A stretch of 64,000 nt of DNA from CAYJBH01 sp964370825. GTDB lineage: Bacteria; Bacillota; Clostridia; Oscillospirales; Ruminococcaceae. Below are positions 33,832 to 42,581 of this stretch, piece after piece. Numbering within the stretch: the stretch's first letter is position 1; every line of letters starts with the position of its first letter. The position numbers were made by a program, and so were the translations under genes. The notes under the pieces were generated by a model. That model searched no databases. It was not told the DNA's origin and saw only the letters and a program-made list of their open reading frames with translations. The stretch is taken from NCBI GenBank assembly GCA_964370825.1, contig CAYJKY010000010.1, positions 1-64,000 on the forward strand, written 5' to 3'.

Positions 33832-34266
33832 ATGAAGAATATTTTAGTTGTAAATGGTCCTAATCTCAGAAAACTCGGCAGTCGAGAACCCGGAATATAT
33901 GGAGCCGAGACATTAGAAGATGTATATAAAAAAATTGAAAAAGAGGCCGCCGCCTTATCGGCAACGGTCTCATTTTTTGTAAGCGATGATGAGGGTGCTC
34001 TTTGCAGTGTGGTTAATGACGCCCCTTCGAAAGGTTTTGATAGTATTATTATCAATCCTGCCGCATATACTCACAGCTCGGTGGCTCTTCGTGATGCAAT
34101 CAAAGCCTCAGGGCTTCCCACCATAGAGGTGCATATTTCCAACGTTTACACCCGTGAGGAGTTTCGTAAAAAATCGTTGACCGCACCCGCATGTCTTGGC
34201 CAGATAACCGGACTCGGTACGGATGGATATCTTCTCGCTCTATACAAGCTTTGTAAATTCGGATAA
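33832..34266 (+). CDS. aroQ: Type II 3-dehydroquinate dehydratase
   Basis: AroQ removes water from 3-dehydroquinate, shikimate pathway step three. The 144-residue length is standard. Key features are present: NGPNL near 8, catalytic-loop REPGIYG with Arg 19 and Tyr 23, INP and TH with His 82, and VHISN (His 101) followed by TREEFR. Several usually fixed positions are changed: NLNLLG reads NLRKLG, the SNxEG segment reads SDDEG, and NPGAYTH reads NPAAYTH. It lies downstream of the DUF3048 genes and its last 27 bases overlap the opposite aroE-aroK gene tail to tail. It supplies the step missing from that operon. Confidence 0.9.
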   Translation: MKNILVVNGPNLRKLGSREPGIYGAETLEDVYKKIEKEAAALSATVSFFVSDDEGALCSVVNDAPSKGFDSIIINPAAYTHSSVALRDAIKASGLPTIEVHISNVYTREEFRKKSLTAPACLGQITGLGTDGYLLALYKLCKFG

Positions 34267-35526
34267 GTTCAGGATTTTTTTGTTTCCTTTATCATTAAAT
34301 ATATCTATTATCTCATCGCAACACTGCTGCGGTGAGATGTTTTTTATATTATGATCTGAACACTCATCGTACAGGGGCTTGCGGCGAGAATATATTGCCT
34401 CTACGCCATCCCTTAGTGATACAGGACGACCGTTACTTATCAGCTTTTCAAGCGGTCTTGTCAAACAAAATACCATTCCGGTACGCCGCATCCTTTCACG
34501 GTTGTCTTTACTTTCCACTACTCCACCACCGGTCACTATAACATAGCCGTTGTTGTTACAAGCATCATTAAGAACCTCGGTTTCTATACTGCGAAAATGC
34601 GCTTCACCGTACCTAGAAAAAATATCCGGTATCGACATGGATGTTTTTTCTTCTATAGCAGTGTCTGTATCGAGAAATCTCATGCCGTATTTTTGGGATA
34701 TGAGATTGCCTACCGTACTTTTTCCACTTCCCGGCATTCCAATAATTATAATATTATTACCCTCTTTTCGATACTTTGTATAACCTAATTCAAAATCAGA
34801 ATAATCAATTTTTTTATCAAAAAAAAGTGCATCACCTGCAACAGCCTGTGCAAAGAGCATCGCGTCTCCCCCTGCAGTCTTAATTCCAAGGCGTTGCGCT
34901 CGATTCATTAGCTCGGTTCGATATGGATTTGCAATCAAATCGACCACAGCATCAAGTTTTGGGAAAATCTTCGGGTCAACAGGCATGTCGTTGTTGCGCC
35001 CATAAAGTCCTACCGGTGTCGAGTTCACAAGTATTTCGGTATCTGTAAGCTCTGCAATATTCTCATAGTTATACTCTCCACTACGAGATACCGTGATAAC
35101 CCTTTTTGCTCCAAGTAGTTTTAATGCCTCAACCGCTGTGCCCCCCGCACCGCCACTGCCGAGCACCACACAGGATTTGCCGGAAATAGCAACCTCATAA
35201 TATTTAAGCATGGCGATAAAACCTATAAAATCGGTGTTATATCCATACAACTTCCCGTTCCTATTTAATACAGTGTTTACGCTATTACATAACCGTGCTA
35301 TACTCGATATGCTCTCACAGTATTTAATAACATCTTTTTTGTAGGGTATCGTCACGTTTATCGCATCAAATTCAGCCTTTGCAAAGAAATCATCCAACTC
35401 CTCTGACTTTAGCTCGTGCAGGCCGTAATATGGATTACCAAGAATATTGTGTATTATCGGTGAGTGACTGTGGGTGAGTTTATCCCCTATAAGTCCTACC
35501 GATATTCTGTTAGGATATTCACTCAT
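34240..35526 (-). CDS. aroE-aroK: Fused shikimate dehydrogenase (AroE) and shikimate kinase (AroK)
   Basis: The 428-residue protein joins two consecutive shikimate enzymes. Residues 1-250 are AroE: SHSPIIHN (20-27), catalytic Lys in PYKKD (61-65), NTD (97-99), and the NADP loop GSGGAGGT (123-130). Residues 256-415 are AroK: Walker A GMPGSGKST (263-271), DTD (286-288), the FRSIE arginine (312), GGG (333-335) and the lid RRKPLY (381-386). Both sets of active-site residues look intact. It starts within an ATGA overlap with aroC and is the last gene of the operon. The fusion would keep the shikimate intermediate local. Confidence 0.95.
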   Translation of the reverse strand: MSEYPNRISVGLIGDKLTHSHSPIIHNILGNPYYGLHELKSEELDDFFAKAEFDAINVTIPYKKDVIKYCESISSIARLCNSVNTVLNRNGKLYGYNTDFIGFIAMLKYYEVAISGKSCVVLGSGGAGGTAVEALKLLGAKRVITVSRSGEYNYENIAELTDTEILVNSTPVGLYGRNNDMPVDPKIFPKLDAVVDLIANPYRTELMNRAQRLGIKTAGGDAMLFAQAVAGDALFFDKKIDYSDFELGYTKYRKEGNNIIIIGMPGSGKSTVGNLISQKYGMRFLDTDTAIEEKTSMSIPDIFSRYGEAHFRSIETEVLNDACNNNGYVIVTGGGVVESKDNRERMRRTGMVFCLTRPLEKLISNGRPVSLRDGVEAIYSRRKPLYDECSDHNIKNISPQQCCDEIIDIFNDKGNKKILNLSEFTKLV

Positions 35527-36608
35527 AGCTCACCTTTTGAGGCGAGGAGTAAATCAAGTATAACAACAGCGGCGGCGGCCTCTACAACCGGAACTGCACG
35601 CAGTGCAATAAAAGGGTCATGTCTGCCACGAATTGATAGCGCCTCCTGTTTTCCTGTTTTCATATTTAATGTAACCTGTCCCTTCGATATTGAAGCAGTA
35701 GGTTTAAATCCCACCCTAAAAATTAACGGTGCGCCGGTGGTTATTCCACCTAAAACACCGCCTGCGTTGTTTGTTTTTGGCACAGGGTTGCCGTCGATAA
35801 GTTCGTATGCATCGTTATGCTCGCTACCCTTCATTGAACAGGCACTAAATCCGGCACCAAACTCAACACCTCGAACCGCCGGAACTCCGAACAATACCTT
35901 TGCAAGTGCACTCTCTACACCGTCAAACATCGGATTTCCGATTCCTGCCGGAAGTCCGATTACTGCGCATTCCACCGCACCGCCTACCGAGTCCCCCTCG
36001 TTATGCGCTGACTGAATTATGTGACCCATTCCCTCTGCCTTGCTGTCATCGATTGTCGGAAAAGGCTTTGACGTGAGACTATTCAACAGTTTGGCATCCA
36101 CCAAATTCGGATCGAATCTTTTATCCTGCAATCCCCCACAATCCGAAATGTGTGCCGCTACCATTATCCCCTTTCGTGCGAGAAGTTGAAGGGCTACCGC
36201 CCCGGCAAAACACAGCGGAAGTGTCAATCTTCCGGAGAAATGTCCACCGCCTGTGGGGTCAGGATTGCGGTAGCGTTGCCTTGCTGTCAGGTCGGCATGG
36301 GATGGTCTCGGGGTATCCCAAAGCTCGTTATATGCAGATGGATTAATGTTTGAATTTTTAAAAATAGCGGCAAGCGGAGCACCACAAGTAGCACCGTTAA
36401 CAAGTCCTGACAGTATTTCGGCGGTATCCGCCTCCTTTCGGGGAGTAGAATGTTTTTTCCCACCCTGTCTACGCTTTAAAAAAACATCTACCTGGTCAAG
36501 GTCTATAGCCTCACCTGACGGTAAACCGTCAATTACCACACCGAGTCCGTTCGAGTGGGACTGACCGAAGATTTGAATATTGATAATATCGCCAAAGTTA
36601 GAGGACAT
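35523..36608 (-). CDS. aroC: Chorismate synthase
   Basis: AroC makes chorismate from EPSP using reduced FMN. The 361-residue protein has the conserved segments GQSHSNGLGVVIDGLPSG (14-31), RRQGGKKHSTPRKE (46-59), HADLTARQRYR and the C-terminal RGRHDPF(I)ALRAVPVVEAA, which include the conserved arginines and histidine of the FMN/EPSP site. It overlaps aroA by 11 bases and aroE-aroK by four, so the three genes are translationally coupled. Confidence 0.96.
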   Translation of the reverse strand: MSSNFGDIINIQIFGQSHSNGLGVVIDGLPSGEAIDLDQVDVFLKRRQGGKKHSTPRKEADTAEILSGLVNGATCGAPLAAIFKNSNINPSAYNELWDTPRPSHADLTARQRYRNPDPTGGGHFSGRLTLPLCFAGAVALQLLARKGIMVAAHISDCGGLQDKRFDPNLVDAKLLNSLTSKPFPTIDDSKAEGMGHIIQSAHNEGDSVGGAVECAVIGLPAGIGNPMFDGVESALAKVLFGVPAVRGVEFGAGFSACSMKGSEHNDAYELIDGNPVPKTNNAGGVLGGITTGAPLIFRVGFKPTASISKGQVTLNMKTGKQEALSIRGRHDPFIALRAVPVVEAAAAVVILDLLLASKGEL

Positions 36609-37881
36609 CTACTACACCTCCGAGCATTTCATAATCCGAATAAAATTTTGGGTAGGACTTTGCTACCGCCGCAGCATCATCTATAATAACCGTTTCTTTT
36701 GCAAAACAAGCAGCTACAGCGGCTGCCATGGCAAGGCGATGATCGTTATGTGAATTCACCCTGCCGCCGGTCACTCCACCCCCTGTTATAGCTATGGTAT
36801 CTCCGTCTACCTTGGCATCGCCACCGAGAGAATTTATCAGTTCGGCTGTAGCACTAAGACGATCACTCTCCTTTAGCTTTAATCTTCCGGCTCCCGTAAG
36901 CACGGTATTGCCTTCGGCGGCGGCACCGATAACCGCAAGAATTGGCGCAAGGTCGGGGCACTGACTTATATCGATGGCAATGCCTTTTAATGTATCTTTT
37001 TTTGCTGTTACAGAGGAAAGACCGCCCTCTTTTTTCACACTGACCTTTGCTCCAAAATTGCGTAATATTTCGACTATTACCGCATCAGCTTGATTTGTAT
37101 CGGGGTAGCTGAGACCTTTCACCGTGAGTTCACCACCAATAGCACCTGCTGCAAGCCAAAATGCGGCATTGGACCAATCACCCTCGGTGTAAACCTCGCC
37201 GGGAGATATATATTTTTGATTGCCCTCTACCATAAATCCTGCAGGTGCTTTTACAATCTCAACCCCAAACATTTTTAATGTAGCTATAGTCATATCGACA
37301 TAGGGTGCTGACTCTAACTTAGTGGTTAATTTTATTCTGCTTGTTTTGTTTAACAATGGGAGTGCAAACAGCAATCCACTTATAAACTGTGAACTGACAT
37401 CTCCCGCTATTTCATAGTTACCCGGCTTTAATTTACCCTTTAGGGTAAACGGTATAGTATCGGAACTAAAGCCGGCCCCATGCTTTTTCATTACGGTAAG
37501 AAGTGGTTCCATCGGTCTCTGTGCAAGTCTCCCCTCTCCTGTAAAGGTAACATTTTTATATGCTGCCGCCGCAATCGGGGTCAGCAATCTTAGTGTGGTT
37601 CCACTCTCGTTACATTCACAAATAGGTCGATTTTTTGGTTTATTCCCCTCACAAACCGATATTACATATCCCTCATCAGTCTGCTCTGCTACTATTTCCG
37701 CCGACAGTGCATTTAGGCATGAGACCGTCGCGACTATATCTGCTGAAAGGGTGTTGCAATATATTTTAACCGGCTCGTCGCAGAATGATGCCGCAATTAT
37801 TGCACGATGGAGGTCGGATTTTGAGCTGATTGAATTGATGCTTCCACCGAGCACAGAAGGCTGTATCACCGCAATTTTCAT
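36598..37881 (-). CDS. aroA: 3-phosphoshikimate 1-carboxyvinyltransferase (EPSP synthase)
   Basis: AroA transfers enolpyruvyl from PEP to shikimate 3-phosphate. The 427-residue length is usual. Visible landmarks are SISSKSDLHRA with the substrate Lys and Ser near 20-24, ECNESGTTLRLLTPI (94-108), GRLAQRPMEPLL, and the C-terminal NSHNDHRLAMA. The NESGTTLR segment has Glu-Ser rather than the NSGT or NAGT seen in most class I and II enzymes, a difference from typical enzymes near the PEP site. The ATG follows AGAAAGGA. The region just upstream is an 86-bp-period tandem duplication that copies this start region. Confidence 0.95.
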   Translation of the reverse strand: MKIAVIQPSVLGGSINSISSKSDLHRAIIAASFCDEPVKIYCNTLSADIVATVSCLNALSAEIVAEQTDEGYVISVCEGNKPKNRPICECNESGTTLRLLTPIAAAAYKNVTFTGEGRLAQRPMEPLLTVMKKHGAGFSSDTIPFTLKGKLKPGNYEIAGDVSSQFISGLLFALPLLNKTSRIKLTTKLESAPYVDMTIATLKMFGVEIVKAPAGFMVEGNQKYISPGEVYTEGDWSNAAFWLAAGAIGGELTVKGLSYPDTNQADAVIVEILRNFGAKVSVKKEGGLSSVTAKKDTLKGIAIDISQCPDLAPILAVIGAAAEGNTVLTGAGRLKLKESDRLSATAELINSLGGDAKVDGDTIAITGGGVTGGRVNSHNDHRLAMAAAVAACFAKETVIIDDAAAVAKSYPKFYSDYEMLGGVVDVL

Positions 37882-38046
37882 TCTATAGTTTTTTCCTTTC
37901 TAAATTTTTAACAAAACCTGCTGTTAGTTATGCTCACGTTAAAATCAACGTATGAAAATTTTTACATTCTATAGTTTTTCCTTTCTAAATGTTTTAACAA
38001 AACCTGCTGTTAGTTATGCTCACATTAAAATCAACGTATGAAAAAT
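37879..38046. repeat. Tandem duplication (period 86 bp) spanning the aroB end and aroA start
   Basis: The stretch beginning CATTCTATAGTTTTT at 37879 recurs at 37965 and remains alignable for about 80 bases with a few indels and one G/A change. Each copy holds an aroA-type start codon with its AGAAAGGA ribosome site and the final codons of aroB. Only the outer copies belong to the real genes, so the middle contains a dead start and a dead aroB tail. Confidence 0.92.
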
Positions 38047-39074
38047 TTCGTGGCATCTTGCAGACTTATTTTGTGTAAAAAAGGCTTTCCTATATCCTCA
38101 ATCATGGCAAGTGTAATGTTGCTTTTGCGAATCTTTTTATCGCCGATTATGTGAGGGAGGAGCTGCTGTACTGGGTATGGTAAGGAGTAGTCTACACCTT
38201 GTGCGTCAAGTGATTTTTTTATCCTTTCACTAAGGCCTGATTTACACAAACCATCCCTTTCACCACAGTCTAATATATGCACCATCCCTGCCGCTACAGC
38301 AATTCCATGAGATATTGAATAGCCACTTTCCGCCTCGATTGCGTGTCCGAGGGTATGTCCAAGATTTAGCAGTTGGCGAAGACCGTTGTCTCGTTCATCC
38401 TGCTCGACAAAGTATTTCTTTACAAGCAGGGAATGTTCGATTAAATATTTATAATCTTCCTCAACTATAGGCTCACATAGCTTATCAAACAGCTCAACGT
38501 CATAAAGAGCCGCCGATTTAATCGCCTCTACCAATCCATTTTGAAGTTCTTCTATAGGCAAACTTTTAAATAATGCTGTGTCTATCATTACAAGATGAGG
38601 TGGATAGAATGTCCCAACATTATTCTTTTTCCCCGCATGATCTATCGCTGTCTTTCCACCTATAGAGGCATCTACCGCAGCAAGCAATGAGGTTGCTACT
38701 GTTGCATAAGGCATCCCACGCAGATAACAGCTTGCAGCAAAACCGGTGAGATCTGAAACGACTCCGCCCCCGAGTGCAACAAGCAGGTCACCTTTATTTA
38801 TAGAGTTATCGGATAAAAAAGTAAGGAGGCTTTCAAAGGTGTCAATATTCTTACTCTTCTCCCCCGCCTCTACAATAAAATCTTCCACCGTAAATCCGGA
38901 ATTGGCAAGGCTGTTCTTGAGGTGGGACAAATATAACGGTGCTACATTGGTGTCGGTGACAACCACCGCTTTTGACACTCCGAACCTTTCGACCGCAAGA
39001 GCACCAAAATCATTAAGAATGCTATCGTCAAGTATAATATCATAGTTTATCGAGGAGTTTACTGTTATTTTCAT
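38031..39074 (-). CDS. aroB: 3-dehydroquinate synthase
   Basis: AroB converts DAHP to 3-dehydroquinate using NAD and a divalent metal. The 347-residue protein carries GEKSKN (71-76), GGGVVSDLTGFAASCYLRG (about 102-120), TSLLAAVDASIGGKTAID (about 127-144) and the metal ligands in GLVEAIK and LNLGHTLGHAIE with HG. Its start lies one base inside tyrA. The last codons are duplicated downstream in the aroB-aroA spacer; the first stop reached ends the functional gene. Confidence 0.96.
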   Translation of the reverse strand: MKITVNSSINYDIILDDSILNDFGALAVERFGVSKAVVVTDTNVAPLYLSHLKNSLANSGFTVEDFIVEAGEKSKNIDTFESLLTFLSDNSINKGDLLVALGGGVVSDLTGFAASCYLRGMPYATVATSLLAAVDASIGGKTAIDHAGKKNNVGTFYPPHLVMIDTALFKSLPIEELQNGLVEAIKSAALYDVELFDKLCEPIVEEDYKYLIEHSLLVKKYFVEQDERDNGLRQLLNLGHTLGHAIEAESGYSISHGIAVAAGMVHILDCGERDGLCKSGLSERIKKSLDAQGVDYSLPYPVQQLLPHIIGDKKIRKSNITLAMIEDIGKPFLHKISLQDATKFFIR

Positions 39075-39913
39075 TAATTACCCTTCTTGCTTTTCAACTT
39101 CATTTCATTTCCGACAGAAAGTAGGTCGTGTAATTTTTCTGTATCCTTGTCTTGTAGTGTCGTTTTAAACCTATGCAGTATCTCTTCAAAGCACTCTATA
39201 TCGGATATCAGATTATCGCTGTTGTTGGTCATTAACTCGCTCCACATGACGGCAGAGAGTTCCGAAACACGTGATAAATCTCTAAATGAGCCAGCGGAAA
39301 ACCCTATATGTTTTTGTGATTTTTCGTTTTGTATGTACACCGACGAGAGGATATGAGCGAGCTGTGAAGTGTAGGAAAGCATCGCATCATGCTCATCAGG
39401 GCTACAATTTATAATCTTTTTGAACCTTAAGTTCATGGCGAACTCGCCAACCGATTTCACTGCTTCCTCATTTGTTCCCTTGTCACGGCAAACTATTATG
39501 GAAGCCCCGTCAAATAGGGTTGCAACAGAATGCCGATATCCACTGCTTGTTCTACCCTGCATCGGATGTGTCCCGACAAAGTTCAGTCCGTTTGTTTTGC
39601 AAAGGTCGGTTAGCGCTGAACATATGCCCCTCTTGTTACCGCATATATCGATTATGACTGAGCCTTTTTTAAAGCTATTTATGTTATCTCTGATATATTT
39701 TATGGTATCAGATTCATAAAGTGCGACTATGTATAGGTCGGCCTCGTCGCTACCGTTCCAACACTCGGTAATAACCCCATCTTTTATTGCAGATAACACC
39801 GCATCTTCATCTATGTCAATTCCCTTACAGCTGTAACCGTATGCATTTGCGGCTTTAGCAATCGACCCACCTATAAGTCCGAGCCCTACAATTACTATAT
39901 TTTTAAAATCCAC
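39074..39913 (-). CDS. tyrA: Prephenate dehydrogenase
   Basis: TyrA oxidises prephenate to 4-hydroxyphenylpyruvate for tyrosine synthesis. The 279-residue protein has the NAD fold GLGLIGGSIA (10-19), a strand-end acidic IDIDED, and the prephenate site GTHPMQGR (about 117-124) with TPxxxxD-like downstream SPDEHDAMLSYTSQLAHILS. It lacks a C-terminal ACT domain, so feedback by tyrosine through such a domain is not expected. The start is GTG with GAGG just upstream, 11 bases inside aroF. The phenylalanine branch and chorismate mutase are not in this window. Confidence 0.93.
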   Translation of the reverse strand: MDFKNIVIVGLGLIGGSIAKAANAYGYSCKGIDIDEDAVLSAIKDGVITECWNGSDEADLYIVALYESDTIKYIRDNINSFKKGSVIIDICGNKRGICSALTDLCKTNGLNFVGTHPMQGRTSSGYRHSVATLFDGASIIVCRDKGTNEEAVKSVGEFAMNLRFKKIINCSPDEHDAMLSYTSQLAHILSSVYIQNEKSQKHIGFSAGSFRDLSRVSELSAVMWSELMTNNSDNLISDIECFEEILHRFKTTLQDKDTEKLHDLLSVGNEMKLKSKKGN

Positions 39914-40910
39914 CGGTTACCTCAAGCAGTTTCTTAACCTGATAAGAAATAGTGTCAAACTCTTTAGGTGTAACCGACTGTGCTCCGTCGCAAAGGGCAA
40001 GTTCCGGTGCATTATGAACCTCAATAATGAGTCCGTCCGCACCACATGCCGCCGCTGCAAGAGACATCTGCCTAACATACTTTGAGGTTCCGAGGGCATG
40101 GCTCGGGTCTACTATAACCGGCAGGTGGCTGTGTGCCTTTATATAGGGTATTGCCGAAAGATCCAGTGTATTGCGCATTGCAGTTTCGTATGTTCTTATT
40201 CCACGCTCACAGAGTATAACGTTGCGATTACCCTCCGACATTATGTATTCCGCACTCATTAACAACTCCTCTATGGTACTGGAAAGTCCTCTTTTGAGTA
40301 GAATCGGCTTGTCAGTTTTACCGAGCTCACGAAGCAGTTCAAAGTTCTGCATGTTTCTCGCACCTACCTGAATCATGTCTACATCTTTAAAAAGTGACAC
40401 ATGGGTGGTATTGAGAACCTCGGATACCACCGGTAGTCCGGATTTTTTTCCGGCATTAATGAGAAGATCAAGTCCATCCTCTTTTAAACCCTGAAACGCA
40501 TAGGGGGAGGACCTCGGTTTAAAGGCACCGCCACGCAACATCCCTGCACCCGAAGATTTCACCTCCGTTGCAACTTCATTCATCTGCTCTGCCGACTCCA
40601 CCGAGCATGGACCGGCAATCAAGGTAAAGTTCCCTGCTCCGAACCTTGCATCGCCCACCTTTACAATGCTATCCTCAGGGTGAAATTTCCTGTTAACAAG
40701 CTTATAGGGCTCGCTTACACGCCTTACAGCTTCCACTATAGGGAGTGCCTCAATGTGCCCGATATCAACCCTTGAGGTGTCACCGACAAGTCCAACGACA
40801 ATACTGTCAGTTCCTGTACTTATATCAAGGCGAAAATCCTGATCTATAAGCCAACTTTTAAAGGACTCAAACTCCTTTTTATCCGCTGACTTATTAAGTA
40901 TTACTATCAT
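39903..40910 (-). CDS. aroF: DAHP synthase (3-deoxy-7-phosphoheptulonate synthase), AroF/class I-beta type
   Basis: This enzyme condenses PEP and erythrose 4-phosphate, the entry step of the shikimate pathway. The 335-residue protein has a ferredoxin-like N-terminal regulatory domain (1-70) and the KDO8P/DAHP synthase barrel. Barrel landmarks are AGPCSVES (about 96-103), GAFKPRSSPYAFQG, LLKRG, CERGIRTYE and a DPSHALG metal-site loop. No chorismate mutase domain is attached. The start is set at ATG 40910, with AGAAAGG nine bases upstream, instead of a longer frame reaching 40982 that overlaps the promoter. It heads the aro operon. Confidence 0.95.
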   Translation of the reverse strand: MIVILNKSADKKEFESFKSWLIDQDFRLDISTGTDSIVVGLVGDTSRVDIGHIEALPIVEAVRRVSEPYKLVNRKFHPEDSIVKVGDARFGAGNFTLIAGPCSVESAEQMNEVATEVKSSGAGMLRGGAFKPRSSPYAFQGLKEDGLDLLINAGKKSGLPVVSEVLNTTHVSLFKDVDMIQVGARNMQNFELLRELGKTDKPILLKRGLSSTIEELLMSAEYIMSEGNRNVILCERGIRTYETAMRNTLDLSAIPYIKAHSHLPVIVDPSHALGTSKYVRQMSLAAAACGADGLIIEVHNAPELALCDGAQSVTPKEFDTISYQVKKLLEVTGGF

Positions 40911-40953
40911 CCAAAACCTTTCTTTCAGCTTTTTCCTACAAAATATATTATCC

Positions 40954-40982
40954 ATTATAACAAAAAATCGAATTGTTTTCAA
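40954..40982 (-). promoter_or_regulatory. Sigma-A promoter of the aro operon
   Basis: On the minus strand TTGAAA (40977-40982), 17 bases, then TATAAT (40954-40959). No T-box or other riboswitch motif is visible in the short leader. Confidence 0.85.
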
Positions 40983-41022
40983 GACAATACCTTCAACAGT
41001 TGTTTTTTATTGGTGTTTTTTC

Positions 41023-41051
41023 TTGCACAATACTGCAAAAAATGATAAAAT
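41023..41051 (+). promoter_or_regulatory. Sigma-A promoter of the MBOAT/SGNH pair
   Basis: TTGCAC, a 17-base spacer and TAAAAT, about 30 bases before the TTG start of the MBOAT gene. Confidence 0.75.
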
Positions 41052-41081
41052 ATCATAGATGGTTTTTAAAACGAGGTTATA

Positions 41082-42566
41082 TTGCTTTTTAATTCCTATT
41101 CATTTTTGCTGTTTTTTCCGATAGCGACATTAATATATTATTTGATACCCAAAAAGCTTTCCTGGGTATTTATGCTTGTAGCAAGCTATTTGTTTTACAT
41201 GGGATGGCGAGCGGAGTATGCTCTGCTTTTGGCATTTGCAACCGCATCTACCTGGGTCTGTGCGCTGCTGATCTCCAGAGCAAGGTTGCGTAGTAACGGT
41301 AAGAAATTATCATTAGTCATCATTGTCCTTGGTATGATATTAAACCTTGGTATGCTGTTTTACTATAAATATCTTAATTTCGGTATGCGAGCAATTTCGT
41401 CGGTTACCGGTTTGTTCGGCGTTGAGTTTTCGCCGCCTAACTTTGACATTATCCTGCCTGTAGGAATAAGTTTTTTTACGTTGCAAGCACTCGGCTACCT
41501 ATTTGATGTCGGCTCAGGAAGAATAGAGTGTGAGAAAAACCCATTTAAGTATGCACTCTTTGTATCGTTTTTCCCACAGCTTGTTGCAGGTCCTATAGAG
41601 AGAACAGAAAATCTACTCCCTCAACTTTTTGTAAGAAGTCCCTTCGATTCAAAAAATGTAGCAAACGGACTCCGTCTGATGGCTTGGGGATATTTTCAAA
41701 AAACAGTCATTGCCGACCGTCTCGGGGCAACGGTAAACTATGTTTTTTCCATGCCGGAGGAAAGTGCCGGCACGCTGACCATAGTAGCAACACTGATGTT
41801 CGCAGTACAGATTTACTGCGATTTTTCAGGCTACTCCGACATAGCAATAGGAGTTGCACAGGTTTTGGGAATTAAGCTTTCAGAAAATTTTAAACGACCA
41901 TACTTCTCTACAAACTTCTCAACCTTCTGGCAGAGGTGGCATATATCCCTTTCACGATGGCTCCAGGATTATCTTTTTGTTCCACTATGTTGGAGCAGAT
42001 GGACAGCAAAACTCCCTATCATCGGTAAGCATGTAAAAAACCCACCTCTGCTTTCCTCTGTTTTGGTTGTTTTCGGTGTCTCGGGTTTGTGGCACGGTGC
42101 GTCCTTTAACTTTGTACTGTGGGGGTTGTTGCAGGGGTTCTATCGTGTCGGTGAAGAGATTCTACACAAAGTCATCGGCAAACCAAAAAAACACCCAAAG
42201 CTTGTGGTAAAAATCACCAAATGCATCGTGGTTTTTATACTATGGAGCTTCAGTCTTATATTCTTTAGGGCAACCGGCACTTCGGATGCGTTTATGATGG
42301 TACAGCGGCTGTTTATGCCTTATCCGGGCGACTTTGCCACCGTTCCCGGACTCGACTTTGCTTCTCTATCATTTTCTGCCCTTTTTATTTTAGTTTTGTT
42401 TATCGGAAACCTTGTGCAGGAGAGACTCTCGGTACGTGATTGGCTATCCAAAAAAAGTTTTGCATTTAGCTGTGCTTTTGATGTTGTGTCTGTCGCCACA
42501 TTGTTGATATTTTCGGTTTACGGTCCGGGGTATGTTGCCGCACAATTTATTTATTTCCAATTTTAG
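41082..42566 (+). CDS. MBOAT family membrane O-acyltransferase (AlgI/PatA-like)
   Basis: The 494-residue multi-span protein belongs to the AlgI/DltB/PatA branch of membrane-bound O-acyltransferases. It shows FNSYSFLLFFPIATLIYYL at the start, LPVGISFFTLQALGYLFDV, QLVAGPIERTENLLPQ, QIYCDFSGYSDIAIG, NFSTFWQRWHISLSRWLQDY and the catalytic His in VSGLWHGASFNFVLWG. Such enzymes acetylate extracellular polysaccharide, peptidoglycan or teichoic acid in concert with an SGNH partner, which is the next gene. The start is TTG with GAGG five bases before it. Its TAG stop is in frame with the next gene, 15 bases from that gene's proposed start. Confidence 0.9.
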   Translation: MLFNSYSFLLFFPIATLIYYLIPKKLSWVFMLVASYLFYMGWRAEYALLLAFATASTWVCALLISRARLRSNGKKLSLVIIVLGMILNLGMLFYYKYLNFGMRAISSVTGLFGVEFSPPNFDIILPVGISFFTLQALGYLFDVGSGRIECEKNPFKYALFVSFFPQLVAGPIERTENLLPQLFVRSPFDSKNVANGLRLMAWGYFQKTVIADRLGATVNYVFSMPEESAGTLTIVATLMFAVQIYCDFSGYSDIAIGVAQVLGIKLSENFKRPYFSTNFSTFWQRWHISLSRWLQDYLFVPLCWSRWTAKLPIIGKHVKNPPLLSSVLVVFGVSGLWHGASFNFVLWGLLQGFYRVGEEILHKVIGKPKKHPKLVVKITKCIVVFILWSFSLIFFRATGTSDAFMMVQRLFMPYPGDFATVPGLDFASLSFSALFILVLFIGNLVQERLSVRDWLSKKSFAFSCAFDVVSVATLLIFSVYGPGYVAAQFIYFQF

Positions 42567-42581
42567 AAAGGTAGGTTTAGC

